Source of the DNA: Solen grandis
Lineage: Eukaryota > Mollusca > Bivalvia > Adapedonta > Solenidae
Reading direction: 5' to 3'
DNA: 64,000 nucleotides
Assembly: GCA_021229015.1 (NCBI GenBank)
Contig: CM037783.1
Location: 26,852,154 to 26,916,153 of the forward strand
The notes beneath the pieces are model-generated. The model saw only the letters and a program-made list of their open reading frames with translations. It was not told the origin of the DNA and did no database searches. The position numbers were made by a program, and so were the translations under genes. Positions 46,968 to 59,445 of the stretch are shown piece after piece. Every line of letters starts with the position of its first letter. Position 1 is the stretch's first letter.

Positions 46968-47193
46968 CCTGTTTGTGTATTTTGAATAAGATTAAGCTGT
47001 GTTCTTTATTTGTTGTGAATGTGTATGAATGTAGACTTTGACGTTGTTTTGAGTTGGGTTAGGTCTAGTTTGATGACGTTACTTTTGTTACAACTGCACA
47101 GCGTGTATGGCATGTAATTCATGTGAAATTTTGTCATTTAACTGCAATTGTATTTAATTTTACTGATCAGAATTTTCAGATAATTATCCCTCG
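46474..47193 (+). mobile_element. Mariner-like element remnant (about 720 bp)
   Basis: Ends CAAGGGATGTTCAATAAG (46474) and ATTATCCCTCG (47193), inverted at eight of the first nine bases, with TA on both sides (46472-46473 and 47194-47195). Removing it rejoins an array monomer exactly (CAGATA...TACATTG). Inside are traces of a mariner transposase N-terminus: FKWYKWFE then a stop and DRKNI (about 46715), and NYGTVFNIIHDKL (about 46877-46915). Stops and frameshifts make it inactive, and the catalytic DDD part is missing. An (AT)n(GT)n run at about 46918-46968 sits inside. Confidence 0.8.
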
Positions 47194-47290
47194 TACATTG
47201 TTTATGTATAAAATAATGTATACTGAAAATTTCAGATACGGTGTATATGTATAAAGTGTTGCATACTGAATAATTCGGATATATAATTAT

Positions 47291-48266
47291 CTACATGTTT
47301 TTGTATAATATTTTTGTAATTTAACAGGGTGTGAGTTTGTTCTTCTTTAATATTTGTTAACAAGTGACAGCTAGCAAATTGGATGAACTTAAGCTCCTGC
47401 AGACAATAATGTACAATTAATGTTGTTGGCATGGTGACGGGTTACAACTGTCATTGGAAAGGAATATTTTGATAGGTTAAGTCATTATTTCACTGATATA
47501 ATATACACGTAGTACGGTATATAAAGTGATGTACAAGTTATTTACAAGTTAAAGGTGGGCTGAGATAAGTCTGATCAGATCTGTTGAAGTGTATGGCTTC
47601 TAAGATTTGGAGTTGTGTCTTCTTAACAAAATTGGCCTGTAAATGTTGTTTTTTTCTCTTTGTTTCCTTTGCTTCCACATTGTTTATCAATTTAAATGTA
47701 GTATTAGCGGGCAGCCATTGGAATTCCAATAATATCAAAATGTTGGAATTATTTTTTTACGCTGCATGTTGTAAGCTGTGGTCATGTCATGAAATTGTAG
47801 TCTTTATACCTGTGGAAATAAGATATAAATAGTCTTCCTCTAATTAATGTTCAATCCAAAGACATTTATACCAAACAATTATACCATAATAGAATGTACA
47901 TTGTCAATAGTGCTTAATATGGACAGCTCAAAACAAAATATTTGACATTCAGGTCCTAATTTGTTGTTGGATCTTTAAACATTTAGTGAAAATAATCACT
48001 CAGTGAAGCAAAGGGACTGTATTGAACAGTGTTGATTAGTTTTATAATGAATACTTAAAAGATTTAAGGTTTGAGTTTTGAACTGTTATGAATTTGCTTT
48101 GCCTCCTGGTCTCTAGAACAGAAGAGCAGTGGACAGTATACCTTCCAGGTTGATTAGGTTTGCATCGGGTTGCAAAGGTTATTTTCTTGATAACATTTTA
48201 TGTGGTAAATGGGTGTATAGGAATAATACTAGGAAATATCCAATCTGAAACATAAATATCTGTTTT
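47291..48266. other. Non-coding stretch
   Basis: No supported gene or element. The short frames at 47.5-47.8 kb overlap on opposite strands and have no family features. Confidence 0.4.
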
Positions 48267-49573
48267 AGCTCACCTCATTACACGAGCTATTAAGATCTTT
48301 GAATGTCCATCTGTCCACAATAAAATTGTTCATTACATTCTGGCATCTTAATTTTCCAGTTTTTAGTTTGATTATGACTGAGCTATTAGGATCACACTGT
48401 GTCTGTCATGCGTTGTCAACAATTTGCTTTAAATGACATCTCCTTTGAAACCATGTCAAGGCAAATTTTGATTTTAAAATTTCAAAAATCCCCTCCTATG
48501 AAGCAAATGGTCAGAATTCAATTCCCTTTGGCACAAATGTTTATTTTCCTTCGGCACCAATATTCACTTTATAGTGCTCTACCATTATTGCTATTAAAAA
48601 TGAAATTGATCCCTTGAAAAATGAGGCTTCTAGATGGTTGGCTTATTTCTTTATATATACTACTGGGTATATAGAAAATTAAAAAAACACAAAAAAAACA
48701 TTTCTTCTATGAAGCCAATGGCCAGAACATAATTTTATTTTGATCAAATGGTCACCTCATGGCTGTCTACCATAATTGCTAAAATAAATTTGATCCCTTG
48801 AATAATGAGGCCCTTAGGGGGTCAGCTAGTTTCCTTATATCCTTTGGCATCTGTAACGTAGTGAAACGGGTAAAAAAAGCATTGCCTTAGAAACGAGTCA
48901 ATCTTTACAGGGAATGCCTGTAACATATTTAAACAAATAAAACATTTTCTCACCAAAACCAAACACCATTTTGACGTAGGAACCCTCCTTAGTTAATTGA
49001 TTTTAGAAAAATAATCACCATATTGGTGAATTTAATTTGCTGTAAAGATTGGCCCATTTCTGAATCACTGAGGCTATTATTTTTACCAGTTTCAATATGA
49101 TACAGGCATTCGCTGTAAAGATTGGCCCGGTGCGTAAAGGATATAATCTCTATATAGAACATTTCAAAATTCTTCTTCAATGAAACCGATGATTAGAAAT
49201 TAATTTCTCTTGGCACAAATGGCTTGTTCATGACAGCCTACCTTAATTGCTAAAATGAAGTTGATCCCATAAAAAATGAGAGCCCTAGGGGGTCGGCTAG
49301 TTTCCTTATAGCATTTTTAGAAAATTTCAAAATTCTTTTATGAGACAAATGGCCAGAATTTCATTCAGCACAAATGGTCACCTCATGGCTCCAAAAGTAA
49401 AGTTAATCTCGTGAAAAACAAGGCCTCCAGATAATTGACTAACTTAAGAATTCTTTGTATCTGAAACTTGAATCTGGTTGCTGCTGGAGGTAACCACGTA
49501 AGATAGTGACTTGAATGGTTTTGAATAAGCTGATGTACTCAGTTGAGGGATCTAGGGCCATATGTCCCTCTAG
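48267..49573 (+). mobile_element. Old, diverged 'AGCTCACC' helentron-like element
   Basis: 5' end TTTT|AGCTCACCTCATTACACG then AGCTATT; TGCGTTGTCAACAATTTGCT as in younger copies; 3' end CTCAGTTGAGGGATCTAGGGCC then ATATGTCCCTCTAG|T. Units of about 180 bp with GATCCCTTGAAAAATGAGGC and GGTCGGCTAGTTTCCTTATA. Its last bases CTAG|T differ from the CTTG|T of younger copies. Confidence 0.65.
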
Positions 49574-49799
49574 TTAAGTTACAGCCTTCAAATTTAGACA
49601 TCAGGCACTGTTTTGTGTATGAAATTGAACTTTGACCTTTGGTGACCTTGACCATGACCCAGTGACCTTCTTACAAATGTTTACGCTAAGCTTTTTTTGG
49701 ACCACAGGATTGGTACTGATTGGTTGCGGAATTGAAATGATACTTTTGAAAATAAACACCCTGTCTTATATTCTTCTTCTTATTTCCAAATTTACAGTA

Positions 49800-50155
49800 A
49801 CATTATCCTTACACTGATACCACACATTATTCTCATGCTGGTACCACTTAACATATATACAGTGATACCACACATTATTCTCATGCCGGTACCACTTAAC
49901 AACATATATATACACACAGATACGTCACATAATTCTCATGCTGGTACCACTTAACATATATACACTGATACCACACATTCTCATGCTGGTACCACTTAAC
50001 ATATACACACACTGATACCACACATTATTCTCATGCTGGTACCACTTAACAACATATATACACACTGATACCACACATTATTCTCATGCTGGTACCACTT
50101 AACAACATATATACACACTGATACCACACATTATTCTCATGCTGATACCACACCT
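49800..50155. repeat. About 48-bp tandem repeat, 7 copies
   Basis: Units with ACTGATACCACACATTATTC and TCATGCTGGTACCACTTAAC followed by ATATATACAC of variable length. It is followed by a CT-rich stretch (50155-50270). Confidence 0.9.
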
Positions 50156-50270
50156 CATGATACCACATCCCATTATCCTCTACCACCCCCCATTCTCACT
50201 TCTTCTCTTACACCCCCTCTCTCTCCTCTCTCATCTATCACCCTTTCCTCCTCTTCCCCCACTGGCTGAA

Positions 50271-51929
50271 CACCAGTGGAACCATGAGACATTAGTAAAG
50301 CAATATGCACCATCTCACTCAAAGAGGAGCATAATTATCATGACAATAATCAAACCATTCAAGAGTTCATTCATACTTGTGTCTACATTCTAGTCGAGGA
50401 CAGAGAGGATGTAGGTACTGGGGTCCCACTTAATGGCACAGGCACATTTTGTCCCTAAAACTCACACCAGTAGACGCACACAGTCAATTACCGGGTTACT
50501 GCCTTAAAGAACTCTTCTGAGGTAGATGGAAGCTCATTCTAGTAGAATGGGCCCAGTGGTCTCTTAAGGAAGACTTCCACTTTTGTTGATGCCATAATAT
50601 ATATACAAGAAATCTCATCATAATGTACCGGTTCAATTTATCGCATGACATCAATCAATAAAACAGAGTGGCCAGCATAAACAATATTTGGTTACAAGCA
50701 ACCTGCAGGCTGATCAGGCTTAATAATGTTTGCCTGTCATTGTATTCAAGATGAGAAAGTAATACCATTTAAACTGCTTTTGTAAAAGAGACCACTGAAA
50801 ATGCATAAAATATATATATAACATTTTTTCACCTCTCATGGACAGTATCTATGATCATGCATGAAACATGATAAAAATATCCAATGTAAGATCTGTTCTT
50901 GCGCATTAAAATGATAATTACAATATATTGATAATATATTGCATTAGAGTGCAATTTCATAAATACAAAAATGAGAACATTTTCCGCAACCTTTTCGAAC
51001 ACGCCTTGTATGCCCTAGGAGTAAATGAGATTTAGCCTCCAAATAATGAAAACTGTCAAATCCCGTAGGTTAGCCTGTCAACCCTCAATTACCCCGCCAT
51101 ACCCCAGCTGTTACAGAACAACAGAAGTGAAACCTAGAAATTAGTTCAGTATATATAGAGACCCTGGTAAAAGTAAGGATTGAGTTCAGTTCTGACAGAA
51201 TATTTCCTCTCAATATAACCTGTGACAGAGTCTCAATATCAGTATCCGTTATAATATTACTAATAATTCTTATCTTCACGGTTAGCGTTTTTCACGTAAC
51301 ACCGTATTCTACTTTCTTTTTCATTTAGTGGTTCAACAAACAAGGATCACTTCACTAAGTTACGGGTGTATGAAGAGACCTAAGCCAATCTGGAGTCTGA
51401 CATTTAGCGTAAACATAAGTATGGAATGGTGATAAAAAATTCTGCCATGTGACATTGATTTATAACGTTGCATTTCCATGATGTTGCATTTTTGGTAAAA
51501 AACGTAAGTCTATTTTTAGAAGTTCATATTCGTTATGCATGTGCGCTTATAGATCTAATCATTATTTCTTTAATTCTTTAAATTTTGTCACTTCAAAACT
51601 ATAGGCTATTCATGTTTATTAGCTTCAATGAGTGAATAAAAAAAGTCACATGACGTTCGACTAGTCTAAGTGGTCATGCGCAGTTAAAATTGGACTTTGA
51701 CCGTTTGAGGCGTTCTCAGATAATCGGACAAAAGAAATTGTTGGTCAAAATTGGTGTGAAATCAATTACTCCAAATCAACAATAAATGTAAGGTAAGCAT
51801 TATAGTATAAATATATAAGAACAAGATTATTATTCAGTTGAAATATGGTTATCATTTAAACCAATTGAAGTGTATTCTACTTACTTTCTTTTTGCACAAA
51901 ATCAAGGTCTTTATGAATAAAAATCACTA
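50271..51929. other. Non-coding stretch
   Basis: No gene seen. At 51782-51796 ATGTAAGGTAAGC looks like a strong splice donor and could mark a leader exon, but nothing else supports a transcript. Confidence 0.4.
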
Positions 51930-53595
51930 TATATAAAAAAACAAGGTTACCAACTTCAGCAGATTACTGAAGGGCACCCATCAGGAATTAGTGTTAAAAT
52001 ATCTATGAAAAATGTGCCCATCGGTAATATTGGCGAGTTCCTACTGTCAACAGATAATTGATCATCATAACTTCGCAAGTAATTTATCGCATGGCTTTCA
52101 TGAGTTGAGCTTGATTATCCTGCACACTATACATGAGTGCGCGCATGCGCATGAAGGTATGCGGGTTAAGATCACGAGTGAAGCCAGTGCAATATGTCTT
52201 GTAACAGGGCAAAATACAGGAGGAGGCAGTATTACGGTCTCATGACATTTTTATAGATGAGAAACCCCATGAAAATGACCAATCAGTGACAGGAAAAATT
52301 CTCTTTACCAATCAGATAACTCTTTCCAAACAAACGCTCTCATTTCGACGCCTTCTGTACAGTAATTGCGCAAATTTGAATTGAGAAGGATGTACTGAAA
52401 GAGTTTAGTGTTTGACCTTGGATCTGAACAACGGATCTTTCCCTTTTCAAAATGTCTTAATTCAGTGGAACCAAACCGGTCTGTTTGTAATATTTGGAAT
52501 TTTGGGTCTTTGAAGGGTTTCCTGAATGTTTGGAAATCCTTTACATGAAACAAAAGAATCATTAGAGCCTATCAGCAAGGCACAATTTTGTGCTTCGAAT
52601 GCGCTATATCCTATTAAAAAGGGTGAAGAAAAAAATGAGCATACAATCATGTAACTAAAGCATTTTTCTTCTCCGAGTCAAGGCAAAATTTTCTGCTCAT
52701 GACAGTTTAAAATACGTAATATACCACGTAGTATGGCCACATTGCTATTGTCTACTTCATTTTAATATTTAATGGTTAAATATAAAAAATATGTAATGGG
52801 CTAGGTATTCACATCTCTGGTAGATATTTGATAAACCTAGTGTCCGCCATTACTGTGCGTGTATCTGGATACCTGTATGGTCCGCCATTACTGTGTGGTT
52901 ATCTGAAAAACTGCATGGTTTTTCATCAGATAATGCATGGGCGTGGAAACTCTGCTCCCTAAAAAGTGTGCAGTATCCAGTTTAAACATTGGTACTTTTC
53001 TACAGAAAACTACCTAGGCCGTGTTGCAAGAAATACATGTACATATATAATTATTTTTAATATCTGAAATGTCAAGATAAGTGATTTAACCTTGATAAAA
53101 AAAAGTGAACCTATGAGGTAAGCACTTTTAAAAAGATGTTGCAATTTGTTTATTTACAGAACGGAAAGGAAAGGTAAGAGTATTCCAATATTATATTGTT
53201 TACAAAATTATATATTCGGAAAACTCTTACCTTCTCGTTTTGTACCATATACAATTTCAACACCTTTTTCTCAGTCGGAGTTGACCTTCTTGAGCGATGA
53301 CGTCATAGATGCTGTTTTGGGTTCACTTCCGTTGATCGAGGTTCCTTTCAGTTAAAATAACTAAATCGCAAGTAGAAATTACGAAATTTAAGGCATTAGA
53401 ATTTATAATATCTGTGTTTCATGTGAACAGTTATGAAGGAAAACTATCCAATGACAGTGGGGACTCTCCAATATTTTCGATGGGCACATTTTTCATTGAT
53501 TTTTTGACACTTATTCCCGATGGGTGCCCTTCAGCATCCTTATTTATTTGACAGCTGAAGTTGGCAAACTTGTTTATTATATATATATATTATAG
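51930..53595. mobile_element. Foldback element with roughly 150-bp inverted arms
   Basis: Left arm (about 51935-52080) contains CCAACTTCAGC, CTGAAGGGCACCCATC, GAAAAATGTGCCCATCG and ATATTGG.GAGT. The right arm (about 53430-53590) holds the same blocks in the same order on the minus strand, at about 80-85 percent by eye. The 1.35-kb middle has no transposase that I recognise; a CRE-like TGACGTCA lies near 53298. Exact ends and target duplication could not be fixed. Confidence 0.7.
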
Positions 53596-54749
53596 AGTAT
53601 CGTGATTTTTTTTATTGATAAGACATGGATGATAAACATTAGCATTATTTGCATAGAGGGGGATGGGGGACCAAATAGGGTCCTGTCCTCAAGTACCTGT
53701 GTCTTTTTGAACTGAGGCTGATTGACTCAGGGGTGTTCCTGGACGATTTTGAATTTTATTCCAATTATTAGCAGGAATGCTAACCATCGTGATTAAAGGC
53801 TTCTAATGGGAAGTTTTTGAGCAAATAATGCCTGTTTTAGATAGTGGTATTTCATATGTTACCAGAGCAGGATCTATGAGTTTAGGTGAGCCATGAGAAG
53901 GATGTAGTTCTCTATGGACTTGGGATCCAGGGGAACTCCCCTGTGAATTTTTATATTTAAAGCTGTGAAATAGTGCATTCTTGTGAGATTTGAGGGGTTG
54001 TGTGTCTACATTTATGTATGGTTGATAATTTTAGGGGGGGCACAACCACACCACCCCCTCTAAAATTCCCGACCATCCGCCAGTGGTTACAGCAAAGACC
54101 TGTAATAAGAACAATCGGCAATTAAAAAAAAATCACTCAAAATCCTGCGGCTGATTGTCCAGATATCGCAAAGTCATGTTTCAAAATTTCGATCTGCTTC
54201 TCTATTTGAGATATTTGAAAGTAATTCATATCTTGCAATATAACATACATAAATTCAAAATGAAAACTAATATATTAAAATAAGTGAAGAAATAAAAGTT
54301 ATATGTAAAATACAGAAACCCCATATCTGCATAAACAAAAACATATAGATTTTGTTGTTTTTCTGCTACATTGGATAAAGTTAAATGATACTTTTATAAG
54401 AATTTTTTTTTCTGTGTTTTTTCTGTGACCCTTTTTCCTCACCCTACTAGTCACCAGGCCACTGCTGTTTACGAGATCCCCTACTGATAGAGCATCCGCT
54501 GTCACATGGCAACATCCGACACATAATGACTGTGACTGTTTTAATCTGAATCAGTCAGACGCTTTCAGCTTTAAACTGTGTATATAACAATTAAGCGCCT
54601 GCATGTCACAGATGCAGATTAAAACACAAAAGGCTGTTTTAATGTTTTTACAGGGGTATGTGTGTTTTTCGTATTAATGCAAAATCTTGACACATTTTCC
54701 ATAATTTTACAATAAGCACATTGCCTAAATCCCTCTCCTACAATTTTTA
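53596..54749. other. Non-coding stretch
   Basis: Opens with (AT)n near 53578-53592, then unique-looking sequence, GGGGGGGCACAACCACACCA at about 54034, and AT-rich DNA. No supported gene. Confidence 0.4.
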
Positions 54750-55879
54750 ACTCACCTGAGCACAACATGTTCATGGTGAGCTTTTGTGATTACCCATCGT
54801 GTGTCGTCAACAATTTGCTTTAAACGACATCCCCTCTGAAACCGCTGGACAAAATTTGATTAAACTTCCAGGGATGATCCTTCCTAAAAGTTGCTAGAAT
54901 AAACTTGATCCATGTAGAACTCTGGTTGCCATGGCAACGGAAAGAAAAAAATATGGAAACTTTAAAAATCATCTCCTTCAAAACTACAGGCCAGATTTCA
55001 AAATGTTTTGGTACAGATGTTTCTTAGGTAAATTATTCCGATCTGTAAAAAAACATGGCCGCCAGGGGCTGGCTAATTTGCCTTATATGTATATAGTGAA
55101 ATCTGTAAACGACATCTTCTCTGAAACCGTTATACAGAATTTGATAAAACTTGGCCGGGATGACCCTTGGGTTAACCTACACAAAAGTTGCTAGAATAAA
55201 CTTGATCCATGTAGAACTTTGGTTGCCATGGCAACGGAAAGAAAAAATTATGAAAATTTTAAAAATCATCTACTTCAAAACTACTGGCCAGATTTCAAAA
55301 TGTTTTAGTCCAGATGTTCCATGAGTAACTATTTACCAAGATTGCTAAAATAATTTTGATCTGTAAAAAAACATTGCAACCAGGGACGGGGCTAATTTGC
55401 CTTATATGTATATAGTGAAATCTGTAAACGACATCTTCTCTGAAACCGTTAGACAGAATTTGATAAAACTTGGCAGGGATGACCCTTGGGTTAACCTTCA
55501 CAAAAGTTGCTAAAATAAACTTGATCCATATAGAACTCTGGTTGCTATGGCAACAGAAAGAAAAAAAGTAAGAAAATTAAAAAAACACAAAAAACATTTC
55601 CTTCAAAATTACTTACATGATTTCAAAATGTTTTGGTACAGATGTTCCTTTGGTAACCCTTTACCATGATTGCTAACAATATTCTGATCCATAAAAAGAA
55701 CATGTCGCCAGGGGCAGGGCTAATTTGCCTTTATATAGTAAAAACTTTAAAAGACTTCTGCTCCAAAACTACAACCAGATTTTAAAATGTTTTGGCACAG
55801 ATGTTCTATGGCTACCAAGATTGCTCCTTCAGAACAGTGGTATTCAGGTGAGCGATATAGGGCCATCATGGCCCTCTTG
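54750..55879 (+). mobile_element. Helentron/HINE-like element, 'AGCTCACC' family, GGTTGCCATGGCAAC core subtype
   Basis: Ends AACTCACCTGAGCACAACAT (hairpin with ATGTTCATGGTGAGC) and TTCAGGTGAGCGATATAGGG..CATCATGGCCCTCTTG|T. About three units of roughly 320 bp with CTCTGGTTGCCATGGCAACG and AACTACTGGCCAGATTTCAA. The same core occurs without ends at 10820-11345. Confidence 0.9.
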
Positions 55880-56340
55880 TTAAGGTTTACATGAATACGT
55901 ATTTAAATGAAAAAAAAAGCAAATTTGAAATCACAAAAGCACAAGAATAGTTTAATCAATGTACTTTAATTCTAATAAGAATATAACACACTGATGTTTT
56001 AAATAGTGCACAAAAATATAAATGTTATGATTCATCACTGGCTGCATTGTTTCAAGGAACTTATAACCAACCAATTACTTTTTTTTATGTATGATATTTT
56101 CTTTCCTTTTTCATTTTATTTATTTATTTTTATCTCATCTGAGGCTGAAACAAAAAAATGAAAAATAAACAATATCCATCTAAATCTAAGATTTTTTATC
56201 GCCCTATCTTCGTTTAAACAGGTTACTATAAATGGTAACTGTGGTAACAGCCATTTTGAGATTTATGGATTAGTTTTGAATTTCAACTAACTTTGGTAAA
56301 TAATCAAAAGATGAACTACGTCTGAAATGAAAATGTCTTA
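55880..56340. other. Non-coding stretch
   Basis: AT-rich; no gene or element recognised. Confidence 0.4.
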
Positions 56341-56614
56341 AGCTCACCTGAGATCTCCTCAGAAGTCACAAGGCCTAGAGTTAAGATGTTTACTAGTGGA
56401 CCTCTACCAGATCTGTTTAAATCATGGCCCTGGTGTCAAAATTGACCCCAACCCAGGCCCCATGATGGTACTAAAGTATGATTTTCATACTGAAACTCAA
56501 ATTTCAATAAGGATTTTAGTTAATGTATTCAGTAATAATGACTCATAATATTACAATAGGCAATGAAGGCAATGTTTCTCAGGTGAGCGATCGAAAGCCA
56601 TCTTAACCCTCTTG
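56341..56614 (+). mobile_element. Short, internally deleted 'AGCTCACC' element
   Basis: 5' AGCTCACCTGAGATCTCCTC joins core sequence after only 12 bases of terminus. The 3' end is CTCAGGTGAGCGATCGAAAG..CCCTCTTG|T. A minimal copy retaining both termini. Confidence 0.75.
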
Positions 56615-56618
56615 TTTT

Positions 56619-57331
56619 AGCTCACGAGCACACCATGCTCAAGGTGAGCTATTAATTGTGTTCACCCTGCATCCATTATTGTGTGTCATCAACATTTTTT
56701 TTTTTTTACTTTTGTCATTATTTGTCCAATAATTCTCCTGAATGACAGTTTTCTTGATGTCTGAGATATTTTAAAATAACTTCGTAAAATTGATTTTACA
56801 GCATGATGAGATGTTGAGAAGGCATATAGCCCTTGTTCCTAGCTACCATCCACTGATTCTTTAAGAGTTATATGCCCCTATAGGCAGATTTTATGAGAAA
56901 TGGCCAATTTTGGTTATAATCCACTGCTTTGATAAAGAGTTATACACACTTTATAGGCAAATTTAAAGTGAATTGACTGTTTCCAAGCAATAACTTTTGA
57001 CAAACTTCATTTATTTTTAGTATGCAAGTATGTGATGCATGTATTAAAATACAGTTCAAGTTCAATTTTGAGTACTGTACTACAATTCACTGATTTACGA
57101 GAGAGTTTATTGAAAAGTTCATTTATCTTCTATAACTAGTTATAGAATAAGTTATTTTTGAGATCAATTAAACTAATTATATTTTTTCTTCACCTTAACA
57201 GGAAATAATCATCTAATATTTGCAACAACAAGAAAACTGCTTCCCTGTAATTTCAAAACAGTATTTTGTACAATGATACCCCCATATGAAAATACCTTCA
57301 TATATTGCCCCCCACCTTAGCGGCGCTCTTG
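56619..57331 (+). repeat. Diverged 'AGCTCAC' element next to the preceding one
   Basis: Starts AGCTCACGAGCACACCATGC then TCAAGGTGAGC four bases (TTTT) after the previous copy ends. The core is unlike the other subtypes. A possible end is ACCTTAGCGGCGCTCTTG|T. Confidence 0.5.
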
Positions 57332-57530
57332 TTTAAGTGATTTGTAATGTTTATGGAATTTAAAATGCTCAGTTGTAATTAACTGCCGCAGTCATGAAGT
57401 GGTTTAATCACTTCCTTGGAAAACAGGTCATAATGTTCTATCCCTGCCTAGCACTACCAATGTCATTAAAAATGTCACCGGTATATCTCCCTTGTGTTTA
57501 GTGCTTATCACATCAGAAAAGTTCCAGGAC

Positions 57531-57840
57531 TGATTGCCCTGCATGGTGTCAGGATAATATCATTACCATTTGTGTGTGGTATCATTCCAGTAATCTGGAA
57601 TGCGATTGTCCTTCTTGGTGTCAGGATAATATCATTACCATTTTGGGTGTGGTATCATTCCAGTAATCTGGAATGTGATTGTCCTTCTTGGTGCCAGGAT
57701 AATAACATTACCATTTGTGTGTGGTATCATTCCGGTTATCTACAGTGTGATTTGCCCTTCTTGGTGTCAGGATAATATCATAACCATTTGGGTGCGGTAT
57801 CATTCCGGTTATCTACAGTGTGATTGCCCTTCTTGGTGTT
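57531..57840. repeat. 72-73-bp tandem repeat, about 4 copies
   Basis: Units start at 57531, 57603, 57676, 57748 and 57821 with GATTGTCCTTCTTGGTGTCA, GGATAATATCATTACCATTT and GGTATCATTCCAGTAATCTG. The near multiple of three keeps a plus-strand frame open; it is not a gene. Confidence 0.9.
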
Positions 57841-57869
57841 AATTGCATAGTATTAGCAATAATATTTCC

Positions 57870-58145
57870 TTTCTTTTATAAATCTGAATCTTCATTTACT
57901 CCCCCGGCCAGGCATGATATCCATTTAGATTTCTACATTAGTGCAATAAGAGAAGAAATATTTCAGGCGCATAATAAAATCAAACAGGACAGGAATATAA
58001 CTGACGCCGAATTACTTTTGTTAAAATAGTTATCGCAAGATAAGGTAATCATTATAAAGATAGCAGACAAATCAAATACGATAGTAATTATGAATACTGA
58101 AGATTACATAAGGGAGGTTTTATGGCAATTAAATGACAGATATTA
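57870..58145 (+). pseudogene. Penelope-like retroelement RT N-terminal fragment, cut by the gap
   Basis: One plus frame reads FTPPARHDIHLDFYISAIRE, then NITDAELLLLK, a TAG stop at 58027, then DKVIIIKIADKSNTIVIMN and EDYIREVLWQLNDRY before the N run. The order (W/F.P, NLT..E..L..L, IIIK.ADK..AIVVM....Y..E...QL.D) is the conserved region upstream of the RT palm in Penelope-like elements. The stop shows decay; the palm would lie in the missing sequence. The frame starting near 57820 includes tandem-repeat sequence, so the element's true start is around 57860. Confidence 0.7.
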
Positions 58146-58245
58146 NNNNNNNNNNNNNNNNNNNNNNNNNNNNNNNNNNNNNNNNNNNNNNNNNNNNNNN
58201 NNNNNNNNNNNNNNNNNNNNNNNNNNNNNNNNNNNNNNNNNNNNN
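58146..58245. other. Assembly gap of 100 N
   Basis: Exactly 100 N, so true size unknown. The left edge is in a retroelement and the right edge inside a satellite array, both typical causes of assembly breaks. Confidence 0.99.
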
Positions 58246-59445
58246 TAACATCGTGTGTTAAATTTAATAGTAGATCTATTACATCGTGTGCTACAGCTAT
58301 ATCAATATAACATCGTGTGTTAACAATTTTATAAGTAGATCTATTACATCGTGTGCTACAGCTATATCAATATAACATCGTGTGTTAACAATTTTATAAG
58401 TAGATCTATTACATCGTGTGCTACAGCTATATCAATATAACATCGTGTGTTAACAATTTAATAGTAGATCTATTACATCGTGTGCTACAGCTATATCAAT
58501 ATAACATCGTGTGTTAACAATTTATAAGTAGATCTATTACATCGTGTGCTACTGCTATATCAATATAACATCGTGTGTTAACAATTTTATAAGTAGATCT
58601 ATTACATCGTGTGCTACAGCTATATCAATATAACATCGTGTGTTAACAATTTTATAAGTAGATCTATTACATCGTGTGCTACAGCTATATCAATATAACA
58701 TCGTGTGTTAACAATTTTATAAGTAGATCTATTACATCGTGTGCTACTGCTATATCAATATAACATCGTGTGTTAACAATTTTATAAGTAGATCTATACA
58801 TCGTGTGCTACTAGCCTATATCAATATAACATCGTGTGTTAACAATTTTATAAGTAGATCTATTACATCGTGTGCTACAGCTATATCAATATAACATCGT
58901 GTGTTACCAATTTTATAAGTAGATCTATAACATCGTGTGCTACAGCTATATCAATATAACATCGTGTGTTAAGAATTTTATAAGTAGATCTATTACATCG
59001 TGTGCTGCAGCTATATCGATATAGCATCGTGTGTTAACAATTTTATAAGTAGATCTATTACATCGTGTGCTGCAGCTATATCGATATAACATCTTGTGTT
59101 ATTCAATTAAATTAGTAGATCTATAACATCGTGTGCTACAGCTTTATCAATATAACATCGTGTGTTAACAATTTTATAAGTAGATCTATTACATCGTGTG
59201 CTACAGCTATATCAATATAACATCGTGTGTTATACAATTAAATTAGTAGATCTATAACATCGTGTGCTACAGCTATATCAATATAACATCGTGTGTTATA
59301 CAATTAAATTAGTAGATCTATAACATCGTGTGCTGCAGCTATATCGATATATCATCTTGTGTTATACAATTAAATTAGTAGATCTATAACATCGTGTGCT
59401 ACAGCTATATCAATATAACATCGTATGTTATTCAATTTTAATAAT
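58246..59445. repeat. 65-bp satellite array, about 18 copies
   Basis: Each unit consists of two related halves of about 36 and 29 bp: TAACATCGTGTGTTAACAAT then TTTATAAGTAGATCTA, and TTACATCGTGTGCTACAGCT then ATATCAATA. ACATCGTGTG is common to both halves. Most units are nearly identical; the last six change to CAATTAAATTAGTAGATCTA. The array starts at the gap edge, so its real length is unknown. Confidence 0.97.

Noticed and set aside
57494..58029. Plus-strand frames of 93 and 69 codons read as one gene
   Set aside because: The first is the 72-73-bp tandem repeat; only the part after about 57870 has real similarity, to a Penelope-like RT.
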